A DNA stretch of 64,000 bases from Pontibacter beigongshangensis (GTDB lineage Bacteria; Bacteroidota; Bacteroidia; Cytophagales; Hymenobacteraceae). Shown piece after piece: positions 28,037 to 36,379 of the stretch. Positions within the stretch are counted from its first letter, which is position 1. Each line of letters begins with the position of its first letter. Under the pieces are notes generated by a model. That model made no database searches, had not been told where the DNA came from, and saw nothing but the letters and a program-made list of their open reading frames with translations. The DNA lies in the NCBI RefSeq assembly GCF_014332515.1, contig NZ_VFSD01000012.1:1-64000 (forward strand). The letters run 5' to 3'. A program made the translations under genes and the position numbers.

Positions 28037-28146
28037 TGAGGCGCCTCACAGGTTTCCGGTGTCGCGGGAGCGGCAGGCCGCTTGCGGGCAGGAAAGATGT
28101 GCAGCGCCGATGGCTAGGGACGAGGCCCCGCGGCCGTGAGCGCTCA
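28037..28146. repeat. GC-rich block bounded by two palindromes
   Basis: The block begins with the perfect palindrome TGAGGCGCCTCA (28037-28048) and ends with TGAGCGCTCA (28137-28146). Inside are AGCGG/CCGCT and GGCC/GGCC stems. It is much richer in G+C than the AT-rich flanks and carries no reading frame of note. It may be a REP-like or small inserted element. The rest of the 27734-28302 gap holds composite B and an AT-rich leader. Confidence 0.4.
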
Positions 28147-28302
28147 GACTTCTGCTAATAGAACAAAACAGCTCGAGGGCTCCGGATAGAACAGCAGCCA
28201 TAACAGCTGGAACCTGCTTTATAGCAATATGATAAGAGGAATACCCCTACTTATATTCTACACTCAACAAATTTAATCCGCTCAACCAATATACGCTCCA
28301 TC

Positions 28303-30186
28303 ATGAAAGACCTCAGAACATTGACACTTACCCTGCTCCTGTGCTATTTTTTTGCCGGAAACGCCTGGAGCCAACGGCAGATGGAGTACCTGAACCGAGG
28401 CATGGTGGCCGTACGAAATGCCGACAACTCCGTGTATGTTGGTTGGCGGCTGCTCGGTACCGAACCAGAAGAAACAGCCTTTAACCTGTACCGGAAAACA
28501 GGAACCAAAAAACCAGTAAAACTCAACAAGGCGCCCCTCACCGGCAGCACCAATTTTGTTGACACGAAAGCCGACCTGACGCAGCAGCACAGCTACTTTG
28601 TGAAGCCTGTGCTGAAAAAGAAGGAATTGGAAGCCTCAGAAGCAGCTGTAGTGTGGGAGCAGCCATACCTAAGCATCCCCTTGCAAACGCCGCAGGGCTA
28701 CTCCGCTAACGATGCCTCGGTAGGCGACCTGGACGGCGACGGAACCTACGAAGTAATCATCCACATGACTGGCCGCAGCCGCGACACGCCTTCCAAAGGA
28801 TTTACCGATGAGCCCATTTTCCATGCCTATAAACTGGATGGAACACTTTTGTGGGAAATTAACCTTGGCAAGAACATACGCGAAGGCGCGCATTACACCC
28901 AGTTCATTGTCATTGACATGGACGGGGACGGCAAAGCGGAGTTCGCCTGCAAAACCGCCGACGGCACCAAAGATGGCAAAGGCAAAATTATAGGCGACGC
29001 CACCAAAGACTGGCGCGATGCGGACGGCAAAATACTGCAGGGCCCTGAATTCTTCACTGTATTTAGTGGCGAAACCGGCGAAGCACTGGCCACCGCCGAT
29101 TACCTGGTTGGCCGTGGCGACCTGTGCGGCTGGGGTGGCGTGGGCGGCAACGGCGGCAACGACTGCAACGGCAACCGGGTAGACCGCTTTCTGGCCGGGG
29201 CCGCCTACCTGGACGGCAAGCTGCCCAGCGTGCTCATGTGCCGTGGCTACTACGGCCGCAGCGTAATTGCCGCCTGGGACTGGCGCAATGGCAAACTGAC
29301 TTCCCGCTGGGTGTTCGACTCCGAAAACAGTAAAAACCCATTTTCAGGACAAGGCAACCACAGCTTAAGCGTAAATGACATAGACGGAGATGGCAAAGAC
29401 GAAATTGTGTACGGCGCCATGGCCGTAGACGACGATGGCAAAGGCATCTACTCCACCGGCCTGCGCCACGGCGATGCCCTGCACGTGAGCCGCTTCGACC
29501 CCGCCAACCCCGACCAGCTGGTATGGGGTGTGCACGAGATAGAAACTGATGAAGGAATTGCGGCACAAGGCTACGGGGTGGCCCTGTTCAATGCCCGCAC
29601 GGGCGACCTGATCTGGGGAGGCGAAGAAAAGAGAGATGTAGGCCGTGGCATGGCCGCCGACCTCGACCCGCGCAACCCCGGCGCAGAACTATGGTGGAAC
29701 GGCAGCGGCGGTCTGTACAACGTAAAAGGCGAACGTGTCAGCAATGCCCCCAGGTCAGTCAATTTCGGTATCTGGTGGGATGGCGACCTGCTCCGCGAGA
29801 TCCTGGACCGCAACTTTATCGACAAGTGGGACTGCGAAAACGAGACGGCTGTGCGCCTGTTCACGGCCGAGGGCTGCACCTCTAACAACGGCACCAAAGC
29901 CACCCCCGCCCTCAGCGCCGACATCCTGGGCGACTGGCGCGAAGAAGTGATGTTCCGGACAGAAGACAGCCGGGAGCTGCGCATTTTCACCACCACCATT
30001 CCCACCGAGCACCGGCTCTACACGCTCATGCACGACCCGCAATACCGCCTGAGCATTGCCTGGCAAAATGTGGGCTACAACCAGCCCCCGCACACCAGCT
30101 ACTTCCTGGGCCATGGCATGGCCAAACCACCCAAACCAGATATCATGGTAAAAATGCCTGAAGCGCAGCAGAAAGGCAGGCGATAA
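28303..30186 (+). CDS. rhamnogalacturonan lyase (PL11), second copy
   Basis: This 627-residue secreted PL11 enzyme (signal about 1-23, AWSQ) is a clear paralogue of the upstream gene, sharing VAV...SVYVGWRLLGT, FNLYRKTG and the C-terminal HDPQYRLSIAWQNVGYNQPPH. Calcium loops DLDGDGTYE (about 143), DMDGDGKAE (about 205) and DIDGDGKDE (about 360) are complete. Family members include endo- and exo-acting lyases, so the pair may divide these roles; the sequence alone does not say which is which. No CAGG operator was found in the 569-bp gap before it. A strong terminator follows 54 bp after the stop. Confidence 0.93.
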   Translation: MKDLRTLTLTLLLCYFFAGNAWSQRQMEYLNRGMVAVRNADNSVYVGWRLLGTEPEETAFNLYRKTGTKKPVKLNKAPLTGSTNFVDTKADLTQQHSYFVKPVLKKKELEASEAAVVWEQPYLSIPLQTPQGYSANDASVGDLDGDGTYEVIIHMTGRSRDTPSKGFTDEPIFHAYKLDGTLLWEINLGKNIREGAHYTQFIVIDMDGDGKAEFACKTADGTKDGKGKIIGDATKDWRDADGKILQGPEFFTVFSGETGEALATADYLVGRGDLCGWGGVGGNGGNDCNGNRVDRFLAGAAYLDGKLPSVLMCRGYYGRSVIAAWDWRNGKLTSRWVFDSENSKNPFSGQGNHSLSVNDIDGDGKDEIVYGAMAVDDDGKGIYSTGLRHGDALHVSRFDPANPDQLVWGVHEIETDEGIAAQGYGVALFNARTGDLIWGGEEKRDVGRGMAADLDPRNPGAELWWNGSGGLYNVKGERVSNAPRSVNFGIWWDGDLLREILDRNFIDKWDCENETAVRLFTAEGCTSNNGTKATPALSADILGDWREEVMFRTEDSRELRIFTTTIPTEHRLYTLMHDPQYRLSIAWQNVGYNQPPHTSYFLGHGMAKPPKPDIMVKMPEAQQKGRR

Positions 30187-30240
30187 TCTTTTTCAGTGAA
30201 GGCTTTGGCACCTGATCTAAGACTGTTCTCTATAATCGGG

Positions 30241-30282
30241 CCGGAGCGCAAAAGAATCTCTACTTTTGCGCTCCGGTTTTTC
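30241..30282 (+). terminator. terminator after second PL11 gene
   Basis: A perfect 14-bp stem CCGGAGCGCAAAAG/CTTTTGCGCTCCGG with an 8-nt loop is followed by TTTTT. It closes the plus-strand pectin arm. Confidence 0.9.
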
Positions 30283-30484
30283 TTAATCCCGGGTATTGAC
30301 GTTGGCTTCTTCGCTTTAAGTTTCTGTGCGCTGCCCCCTGACAGCGCACCTTGAGTAGGTCAGCATATTCCGGCCACAAATACGCGCATATTTTATTTTT
30401 CAGGAAAATGCAGCATCACGGTGCCTGTAAGCTGATGTTTGTGTTCTTCTACCTGTCGGATGGTACGCATGCGGAGGAACAGCT

Positions 30485-30534
30485 TCGGCGGCGGCAGCAG
30501 AACTTCCGGAGGGCTATTTTTATTTAAATAATTT
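30485..30534 (-). repeat. intergenic box repeat, copy 13 (reverse)
   Basis: The tail GGCGGCGGCAGCAG leads to CTTCCGGAGGGC and then the AT arm. It lies between the convergent PL11 and histidine kinase genes. Confidence 0.65.
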
Positions 30535-30568
30535 GAGTTTATAAATGAAGAGATGACTACATAAGTAG

Positions 30569-33121
30569 TTAATTCAGATTAATGACAAAATGGGTGCCTA
30601 CCTCTACCTCGCTGCCAACTTCTATGGTTCCGCCCATGGCCTCTATATGCGATTTCACTAGAAACAGGCCTATGCCCCTGCCTGCGATGCCTGGGTGAAA
30701 CCTGCTGTAAAGATTAAATATATCATTGTTTACCCGCTTCATGTCCATGCCGCTTCCATTATCAGAGATGGAAATAACAGTACCCTTATCCTTGCTGAGG
30801 TAGCAGCTAATCTTTATCTGAAGCGGGCGCACCTCTGACCTGTACTTGATCGCATTAGACAGAAGGTTATAGAAAATGCTGAACAAGTACGCTCTGTTGG
30901 CAACCAGGCTGAAGCCTTCCTCTATGGCTATGCATATTTTGCCGCCACATTTCTCAAGCTGCTCCCCCAGGTTATCGAGCGCCTGCTGATAAATGGTCAG
31001 AAGCTCTACCGGTTCTTTTTCTACCTCCTCCTTGCTATCGCGAATAGACAGGATCATGTTCACGTCTTTCAGCACCGTGTCGAGCTGCGAAACACTTGTT
31101 TTCAAGTTTTCGAGCCCTTTATCGAAGGTCGGGTCGTTTTTGCCCACTCTGCTCAGGAGCCTGGCAAGCCCCATGGCATTGGCGACAGGCGCCCGGAGGT
31201 TGTGCGACACCATATAGGTAAACTGTTGCAGGTCGCGGTTCTGCTTGTAGAGGTCCCGGGTCATTTTCAGCTGCCTTTCCTCCACCTCCTTGCGTTCCGT
31301 TATATCTGTCTGGATCACGATGAAGTGCAGCACCTTTCCATGATTGTCCTTTACCGGCGTTATCTCCACCAGCACCCATCTTTTTTCTCCTGATTTGAGA
31401 TAGTTGATCAGTTCCATGGTTACCGGCTCAGCCCTGGTTAACTTATATTTCAGTTCCTCAATCGCGCCCATGTCTGACTCCGGTCCTGAAAGCAGTTCGC
31501 CAGGTATCTGCCCCTGCACTTCCTCCTGCGTATACCCCGAAAACTTTTTGAAGGCTTCATTTATCCATTCAATTCGCCCCCGGGCATCCATAATAATAAC
31601 GCCGTTGGTTGTTTTGCTGGCCACCAGCGACAGCCTTTTCAGCTCCTGCTCTGCCTGCACCCTGTGGGTAATTTCAGAAAAGTAAACGGCAAGCCCCTCC
31701 TCCGAAGGATAAGCCGTCGCCTCCAGCCATTTCCCTTTCTTTTCCAGGAAGGCCTCAAAGTGCGCTGTTTCTGCGGTTTCAACGGCCTTATGATACTGCC
31801 TGTAGAACTCGCCTCCTACTTCTTCCGGAAACAGGTCCCATATGTTTTGCCCCAGGCACTCTTGCCGGCTAATACCTAATATCTGCTCAAACTCAGTATT
31901 AACGTGCGTGAACTCCCAGTTTTTGTTGAGGGTAAAAAAGGCATTGGTAATACTCTCGAAAATGATCTTCAGCTTCCGGGCCTGCTGCGCTATAATTTCC
32001 TGCGAATGAACAATCTCGGTAACATCTTTAACAATGCTGTACACGCCTGCCACTTCAGCACCTACTTTTACAGGAATTTTTGTGATGTCGAGCACTCTCG
32101 CGTCTGAAGGTCCGGAGCCGGAAATTGCTGTTTCGATTTCAAAGCGAGTTAATTTGCCCTCGCAGGCATCCTGCAGCTTTTGCTGGCAAACCTCCTTTAC
32201 CTCTGGCGAGAGCAGGTCAAAGATACAGCGGCCCACCAGGTCTGTTTTCTCTATCCCGAAGGTGAGCAGCACGGCAGGGTTCACATCGAGAATCTCTCCG
32301 TGCGCGTTTTCAAAAAAGACCAGGTCCGGGTTGTTCTCGAACATAGACCTGAACCGCTGCTCGCTTTCCAGCAGCTTTATGCTGTTGACCTTTTTTTCCG
32401 TTATGTCGCGCGAGCTCACCGTAAAAGCTCTTATGGCAGGATTCTGTAACTGGTCGCTCACTACCGTCTCTACCCAGCGCCACTGCCCGTCTGCAGCCTT
32501 AAACCTGAAATCGGAGACCTTTACACACCCCTTCAGGGGCACTTCGGCCAAAGATGCCTGGGCAAAAGCCAGATCATCGGGGTGAATGTAGCTGAGTGCA
32601 TTTTGGCCAACCATCTGTTCGGGCGCGTAGCCCAGCGCTTTTTCAGTAGAATCGCTTACGTACAGATAATTGCCATGCTCGTCGAGCAGGGCCAGCATAT
32701 CAGCGCCATGCTCAATCAGGGATCTATGCAGTTCGTCTTTTTCGCGGAGCCTTTGCTGCTCACGTTTCTCCTTTGTTATATCCCGGCCTATACAGAAATA
32801 CAGCTCATCTTCTTCAGACCAAACCGTAGACCACTGCAGGAGCACCTCCTGCCCGTATTTACTGAGGTAGCAGTTCTCGAAATAGCCTTTCTTCCTGGTA
32901 TTATGAAGATCTTTGGCAAAAGCCCGGGAGGCCTCGTAATCTCTGGGATGGATAAAACTGAGAAAACTTCTGTTCTCCATTTCCTCCCTTTCATACCCCA
33001 GCACGTATTTGCAGGACTCGTTAACCTGGTAGATCCGCCCCTCCTTATCGAGCGCGCAGACCAGATCAAGCGAATATTCTACTGCCCGCTCCAGTACTCC
33101 CTTCCGCCGATCAATCTTCAT
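30569..33121 (-). CDS. soluble multi-PAS sensor histidine kinase (orphan)
   Basis: This 850-residue protein has no signal or membrane segment. Five PAS domains follow each other, each closing with a DITxxK-like PAC end (about 10-117, 130-240, 248-370, 378-490 and 497-617). A coiled linker leads to the H box MVSHNLRAP (His near 638), then an HATPase domain with N box NLLSNAIKYRS (near 753), DNGSGM (near 785) and GRGIGLFLVKSH (near 813). The order SHNLRAP and the multi-PAS head resemble bacteriophytochrome-like cytosolic kinases of Bacteroidota. No response regulator or receiver domain is encoded nearby, so partner and signal are unknown. The kinase lies between the two arms of the pectin region but has no shared operator. 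Confidence 0.92.
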   Translation of the reverse strand: MKIDRRKGVLERAVEYSLDLVCALDKEGRIYQVNESCKYVLGYEREEMENRSFLSFIHPRDYEASRAFAKDLHNTRKKGYFENCYLSKYGQEVLLQWSTVWSEEDELYFCIGRDITKEKREQQRLREKDELHRSLIEHGADMLALLDEHGNYLYVSDSTEKALGYAPEQMVGQNALSYIHPDDLAFAQASLAEVPLKGCVKVSDFRFKAADGQWRWVETVVSDQLQNPAIRAFTVSSRDITEKKVNSIKLLESEQRFRSMFENNPDLVFFENAHGEILDVNPAVLLTFGIEKTDLVGRCIFDLLSPEVKEVCQQKLQDACEGKLTRFEIETAISGSGPSDARVLDITKIPVKVGAEVAGVYSIVKDVTEIVHSQEIIAQQARKLKIIFESITNAFFTLNKNWEFTHVNTEFEQILGISRQECLGQNIWDLFPEEVGGEFYRQYHKAVETAETAHFEAFLEKKGKWLEATAYPSEEGLAVYFSEITHRVQAEQELKRLSLVASKTTNGVIIMDARGRIEWINEAFKKFSGYTQEEVQGQIPGELLSGPESDMGAIEELKYKLTRAEPVTMELINYLKSGEKRWVLVEITPVKDNHGKVLHFIVIQTDITERKEVEERQLKMTRDLYKQNRDLQQFTYMVSHNLRAPVANAMGLARLLSRVGKNDPTFDKGLENLKTSVSQLDTVLKDVNMILSIRDSKEEVEKEPVELLTIYQQALDNLGEQLEKCGGKICIAIEEGFSLVANRAYLFSIFYNLLSNAIKYRSEVRPLQIKISCYLSKDKGTVISISDNGSGMDMKRVNNDIFNLYSRFHPGIAGRGIGLFLVKSHIEAMGGTIEVGSEVEVGTHFVINLN

Positions 33122-33683
33122 TAAGTAATGTTTTACTCATAAAAAATCAAAATAAATCTGATCCAGATTAAATAAATAAATTTATATCTGTCTTTTTCAG
33201 TCCTTTAAAATTAGAGGATATTAACAGTAAATACAACAGGACATTACAATAAATTCAATTTTGCACAACTTACTATTTTACAATTACCCACAACAGAAAC
33301 CTGGTTAGTGGCAATCGTAAAACAGCAAGCGGGCAGCAGGTACCACCCACATTAATTAGCTAAAACGAAGGCACTCCGACACCACTATTAACAGGCAGCA
33401 GAGGCGCAGAGCGGACCATGCTGACAGTCGGCGGTCCGCTTTTGGATCAGGGGCGCTCGTTCTGGCTTTGCCCGGAGGTGCCGCCATGGTTCATCTCAAC
33501 TTACAAAGGGCGCTTAGGTGCTGTGCCCCTTCCTATAGGGCTTGCCGGCTTCCGGGCAATTATTCTAATCAAAAAGCCCCTCCTGAGGCTCTGCTGCTGC
33601 TCTGGAGGGGCTTCTGTATGTAAATACCGGGTGCCGGCCTGTACCAACGCCAAAGGAAAATGAAACCCTTACCAGTTCCTTCT
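33122..33683. other. gap between kinase and vWA genes
   Basis: An AT-rich leader (33122-33260) probably holds the kinase promoter. The rest shows one box repeat near the vWA 3' end and no supported gene. Confidence 0.5.
33558..33610 (+). repeat. intergenic box repeat, copy 14 (forward), hairpin-forming
   Basis: The AT arm ATTATTCTAATCAAAAAG is followed by CCCCTCCTGAGGCTC and a GCTGCTGCT tail. AGCCCCTCC and GGAGGGGCT pair perfectly (9 bp). On the minus strand the hairpin is followed by TTTTT, giving an intrinsic-terminator shape 74 bp after the vWA stop. Confidence 0.75.
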
Positions 33684-35591
33684 TTACTGGCCGCTACTGA
33701 GCAAGCCCATCGACTTTACCATGTTGATGAACTCCACCCGATACCCTTCCCGGTCTTTGCCTCTGGCTCCTTCGGCCAGTTGCAGCACCGAGGCATAAGA
33801 AGCACTGCCCTTGAACTCCGATTCGCGGAGCAGCATGCCAAAAGAAGCCACCGCAGCCGAAAACCTGAAATTATCGGAGGTGCGGCCGGCCGGCTCCAGC
33901 CCTTGCGGCACAGTGCGCTGCAGCAGGCTGCTCTTATCGCCATCTGGTTCTTTGTAGCGCAGCTTCAGGGTTAGCACTTCGTTGGAGTTGGCGGCCGTGG
34001 TGGTGGCAGGTGCCTGCTGGTACTTGAGCGCATCTACGACAGCGGGTATAGCGGCAGCAGAACGGGCTCCTACGGGCACGATCTCGTACAGAGCCGTTAC
34101 GGTGTGGCCGGAGCCCAGCTCGCCGGCGTCTTTTTTGTCGTTGTTGAAATCTTCGTTGCGCAACGCACGGTTTTCGTAACCGATCAGGCGGTAGGCATGC
34201 ACCTTGGCCGGGTTAAACTCCAGCTGCAGCTTCACGTCTTTGGCAATGGTGAACAGGGTGCCGCCAAACTCATTCACGAACACCTTCTTCGCCTCCAGCA
34301 GGTTGTCTATGTAGGCGTAGTTGCCGTTGCCTTTATCCGCGAGGGTTTCCATTTTGGAGTCTTTGTAGTTGCCCATGCCAAAGCCCAGTACCGTCAGGAA
34401 CACGCCCGACTCCCGCTTCTCCTCTATCAGGCGCTCCATCTCGGCATTGCTCGACACACCCACATTAAAATCGCCGTCGGTGGCCAGGATCACGCGGTTG
34501 TTGCCGCCTTTTATGAACTGCTGCTGCGCTATTTTATAGGCCAGCTTTATGCCTTCTCCTCCTGCCGTGGACCCTCCTGCATGCAGGTTATCGATAGCCT
34601 GCATAATCTTTGCTTTATTGTTTCCGGGAGTTGGGGCGAGTACCAGGCCGGCAGCTCCGGCATATACCACCATGGCTACCTTATCCTGGGGCCGCAGCTG
34701 CTCCACCAGCAATTTAAAGCCGGCTTTTACGAGTGGCAACTTGGCAGGCTCGTCCATAGAGCCCGACACATCTATCAGGAACACCAGGTTGGAGGCGGGC
34801 AGGTTCTCCAGCGGAATGTGGCGCCCCTGCAGGCCAATGTGCAGTAGCTGGTTTTCCTCGTTCCAGGGGCAGGCAGCAAGCTCCGTGGTAATCGAAAAGG
34901 GCTCCTTCCCTTCGGGTTGCGGGTAATCGTAAGAAAAATAATTGACCATCTCCTCTATTCTAACGGCGTCTTTAGGCGGCTTCTGCCCCATGCTCAGGAA
35001 GCGCCGCACATTGCTATAAGAGGCATTGTCTACATCGATAGAAAACGTGGAGAGTGGATTGCGGACAGCCACCAGAAAAGGATTCTCGTGCACGGCATCA
35101 TATTCTTCGGTGTTGAAGCTGGTATCCCCAACCGTTTCCCTATCATGTTTTATAACCGGGCTGGTATATTTTACGGCAGCCGGTGCACTCATCTGCATTT
35201 CGGTAACCGTGGCCAGTCGCGAAGCTTTTCCTTTCCGGGTCCCATACCCTGTTACCACTACTTCCTCCAGCGCCCTGTTATCCGGCTGCATTGCCACGTT
35301 TATGTTGGTGCGCGTCCCAATCTTTACTTCCTGGGTCTTAAAACCTATAAAGGAGAACACCAGCACGTTGCGGGAGGCTGGCACTACCAGTTTATACTGC
35401 CCGCTCTGATCGGTGGCCGTTCCTACCCGGGTGCCTTTCACGGTGATGGCAACACCAGGTAAAGGCTGCCCATCATCGGCTGCTGTTACTTTGCCTGTTA
35501 TAATTCTGTCCTGTGTCTGGAGGGCAAACACATAGGTACCAAGCATGAGGAGGCTTAGCACAAGGGCGAGCATATTAGCGTGTCTGATCAT
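33684..35591 (-). CDS. vWA-domain protein with SusC-like N-terminal domain (YfbK type)
   Basis: This 635-residue secreted protein (signal about 1-24) has a CarboxypepD_reg-like domain (about 29-101, ITGKVTAADDGQPLPGV) and a Ton-box-like EEVVVTGYGT (109-118). The YfbK-type region (about 165-265, NPLSTFSIDVDNASY, IEEMVNYFSYDYPQP) precedes a vWA domain with MIDAS motif DVSGSM (274-279) and an additional C-terminal DUF3520-like section. The function of this family is not established; binding through the MIDAS metal is expected. The gene is divergent from an ECF sigma factor by 200 bp, a common neighbourhood for regulated envelope proteins. The start is chosen for its immediate signal peptide. Confidence 0.85.
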   Translation of the reverse strand: MIRHANMLALVLSLLMLGTYVFALQTQDRIITGKVTAADDGQPLPGVAITVKGTRVGTATDQSGQYKLVVPASRNVLVFSFIGFKTQEVKIGTRTNINVAMQPDNRALEEVVVTGYGTRKGKASRLATVTEMQMSAPAAVKYTSPVIKHDRETVGDTSFNTEEYDAVHENPFLVAVRNPLSTFSIDVDNASYSNVRRFLSMGQKPPKDAVRIEEMVNYFSYDYPQPEGKEPFSITTELAACPWNEENQLLHIGLQGRHIPLENLPASNLVFLIDVSGSMDEPAKLPLVKAGFKLLVEQLRPQDKVAMVVYAGAAGLVLAPTPGNNKAKIMQAIDNLHAGGSTAGGEGIKLAYKIAQQQFIKGGNNRVILATDGDFNVGVSSNAEMERLIEEKRESGVFLTVLGFGMGNYKDSKMETLADKGNGNYAYIDNLLEAKKVFVNEFGGTLFTIAKDVKLQLEFNPAKVHAYRLIGYENRALRNEDFNNDKKDAGELGSGHTVTALYEIVPVGARSAAAIPAVVDALKYQQAPATTTAANSNEVLTLKLRYKEPDGDKSSLLQRTVPQGLEPAGRTSDNFRFSAAVASFGMLLRESEFKGSASYASVLQLAEGARGKDREGYRVEFINMVKSMGLLSSGQ

Positions 35592-35794
35592 AGTTTTATT
35601 TGTTAAGGTTTGTATAAGGATGCTGCATCAGGTGAATTTGCACATCCGCTTATGATTTTTCTTTTGAATAATTTTCGTTAGGTTAGGGCAGGGTTTAAGG
35701 CAGCTCTTGCCAAACAGCCCAAAAAATCCGTATTAGTGTAAAATTGCCTTCGCCTGGTAATATGCCGGCCCGAAGCGCTGCATTTTATAGCCCG

Positions 35795-36379
35795 ATGTTT
35801 CTAAAGCTTTTCTCCAAACCGACGCCCCCGAGCGACCTGGAGCTGGTGCACAAGTACCAGCAAACGGGCGACATGCGGGCCATGGGAGAACTGTTTGAGC
35901 GCTACACCGAAATGGTTTATCTCATCTGCCTGAAGTATCTGAAAGACGAGGATGACAGCAAAGACGCCACTATGCAGGTGTTTGAGAAACTGATAGAGCT
36001 GCTCAGGAAGCACCAGATAACTAATTTTAAGAGCTGGCTGCACGTAACCACCCGCAACCATTGCCTGCTGCAGCTCCGCGGCCGCAATGGCAAACAGGTT
36101 AGAGTGGATGACAAGACCGCTCTGCTTATGGAATCGACCTCCTTCCTGCATCTATTGGAGGAAGATCAGCAGGAGGCGGCCCTGCAGATTCTGGAAAAAG
36201 GATTGACAGAGCTTCCGCCTGAACAAAAAACCTGCCTCGAACTGTTTTACCTGCAGCAAAAGAGCTATAAAGAGATTGCCGCCATTACCGGAACCGACCT
36301 CCCCAAAGTGAAAAGCTATATACAGAACGGCCGAAGAAACCTGAAAATTTACCTGGAAAATCATCATGAGCAGCCATAA
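35795..36379 (+). CDS. ECF-type RNA polymerase sigma factor
   Basis: The start at 35795 (MFLKLFSKP) is preferred; an in-frame ATG at 35744 would add a 17-residue tail unusual for the family. The 194-residue protein has sigma region 2 (ELFERYTEMVYLICLKYLKDEDDSKDATMQVFEKL) and region 4 with a helix-turn-helix (LPPEQKTCLELFYLQQKSYKEIAAITG), with little between. It directs polymerase to a small regulon. The stop overlaps the start of the next gene by 14 bp, as is usual for a sigma/anti-sigma pair. Confidence 0.9.
   Translation: MFLKLFSKPTPPSDLELVHKYQQTGDMRAMGELFERYTEMVYLICLKYLKDEDDSKDATMQVFEKLIELLRKHQITNFKSWLHVTTRNHCLLQLRGRNGKQVRVDDKTALLMESTSFLHLLEEDQQEAALQILEKGLTELPPEQKTCLELFYLQQKSYKEIAAITGTDLPKVKSYIQNGRRNLKIYLENHHEQP

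Noticed and set aside
28037-28146. tRNA or rRNA fragment
   Set aside because: No cloverleaf, anticodon loop or CCA end, and no rRNA landmark sequence could be found.
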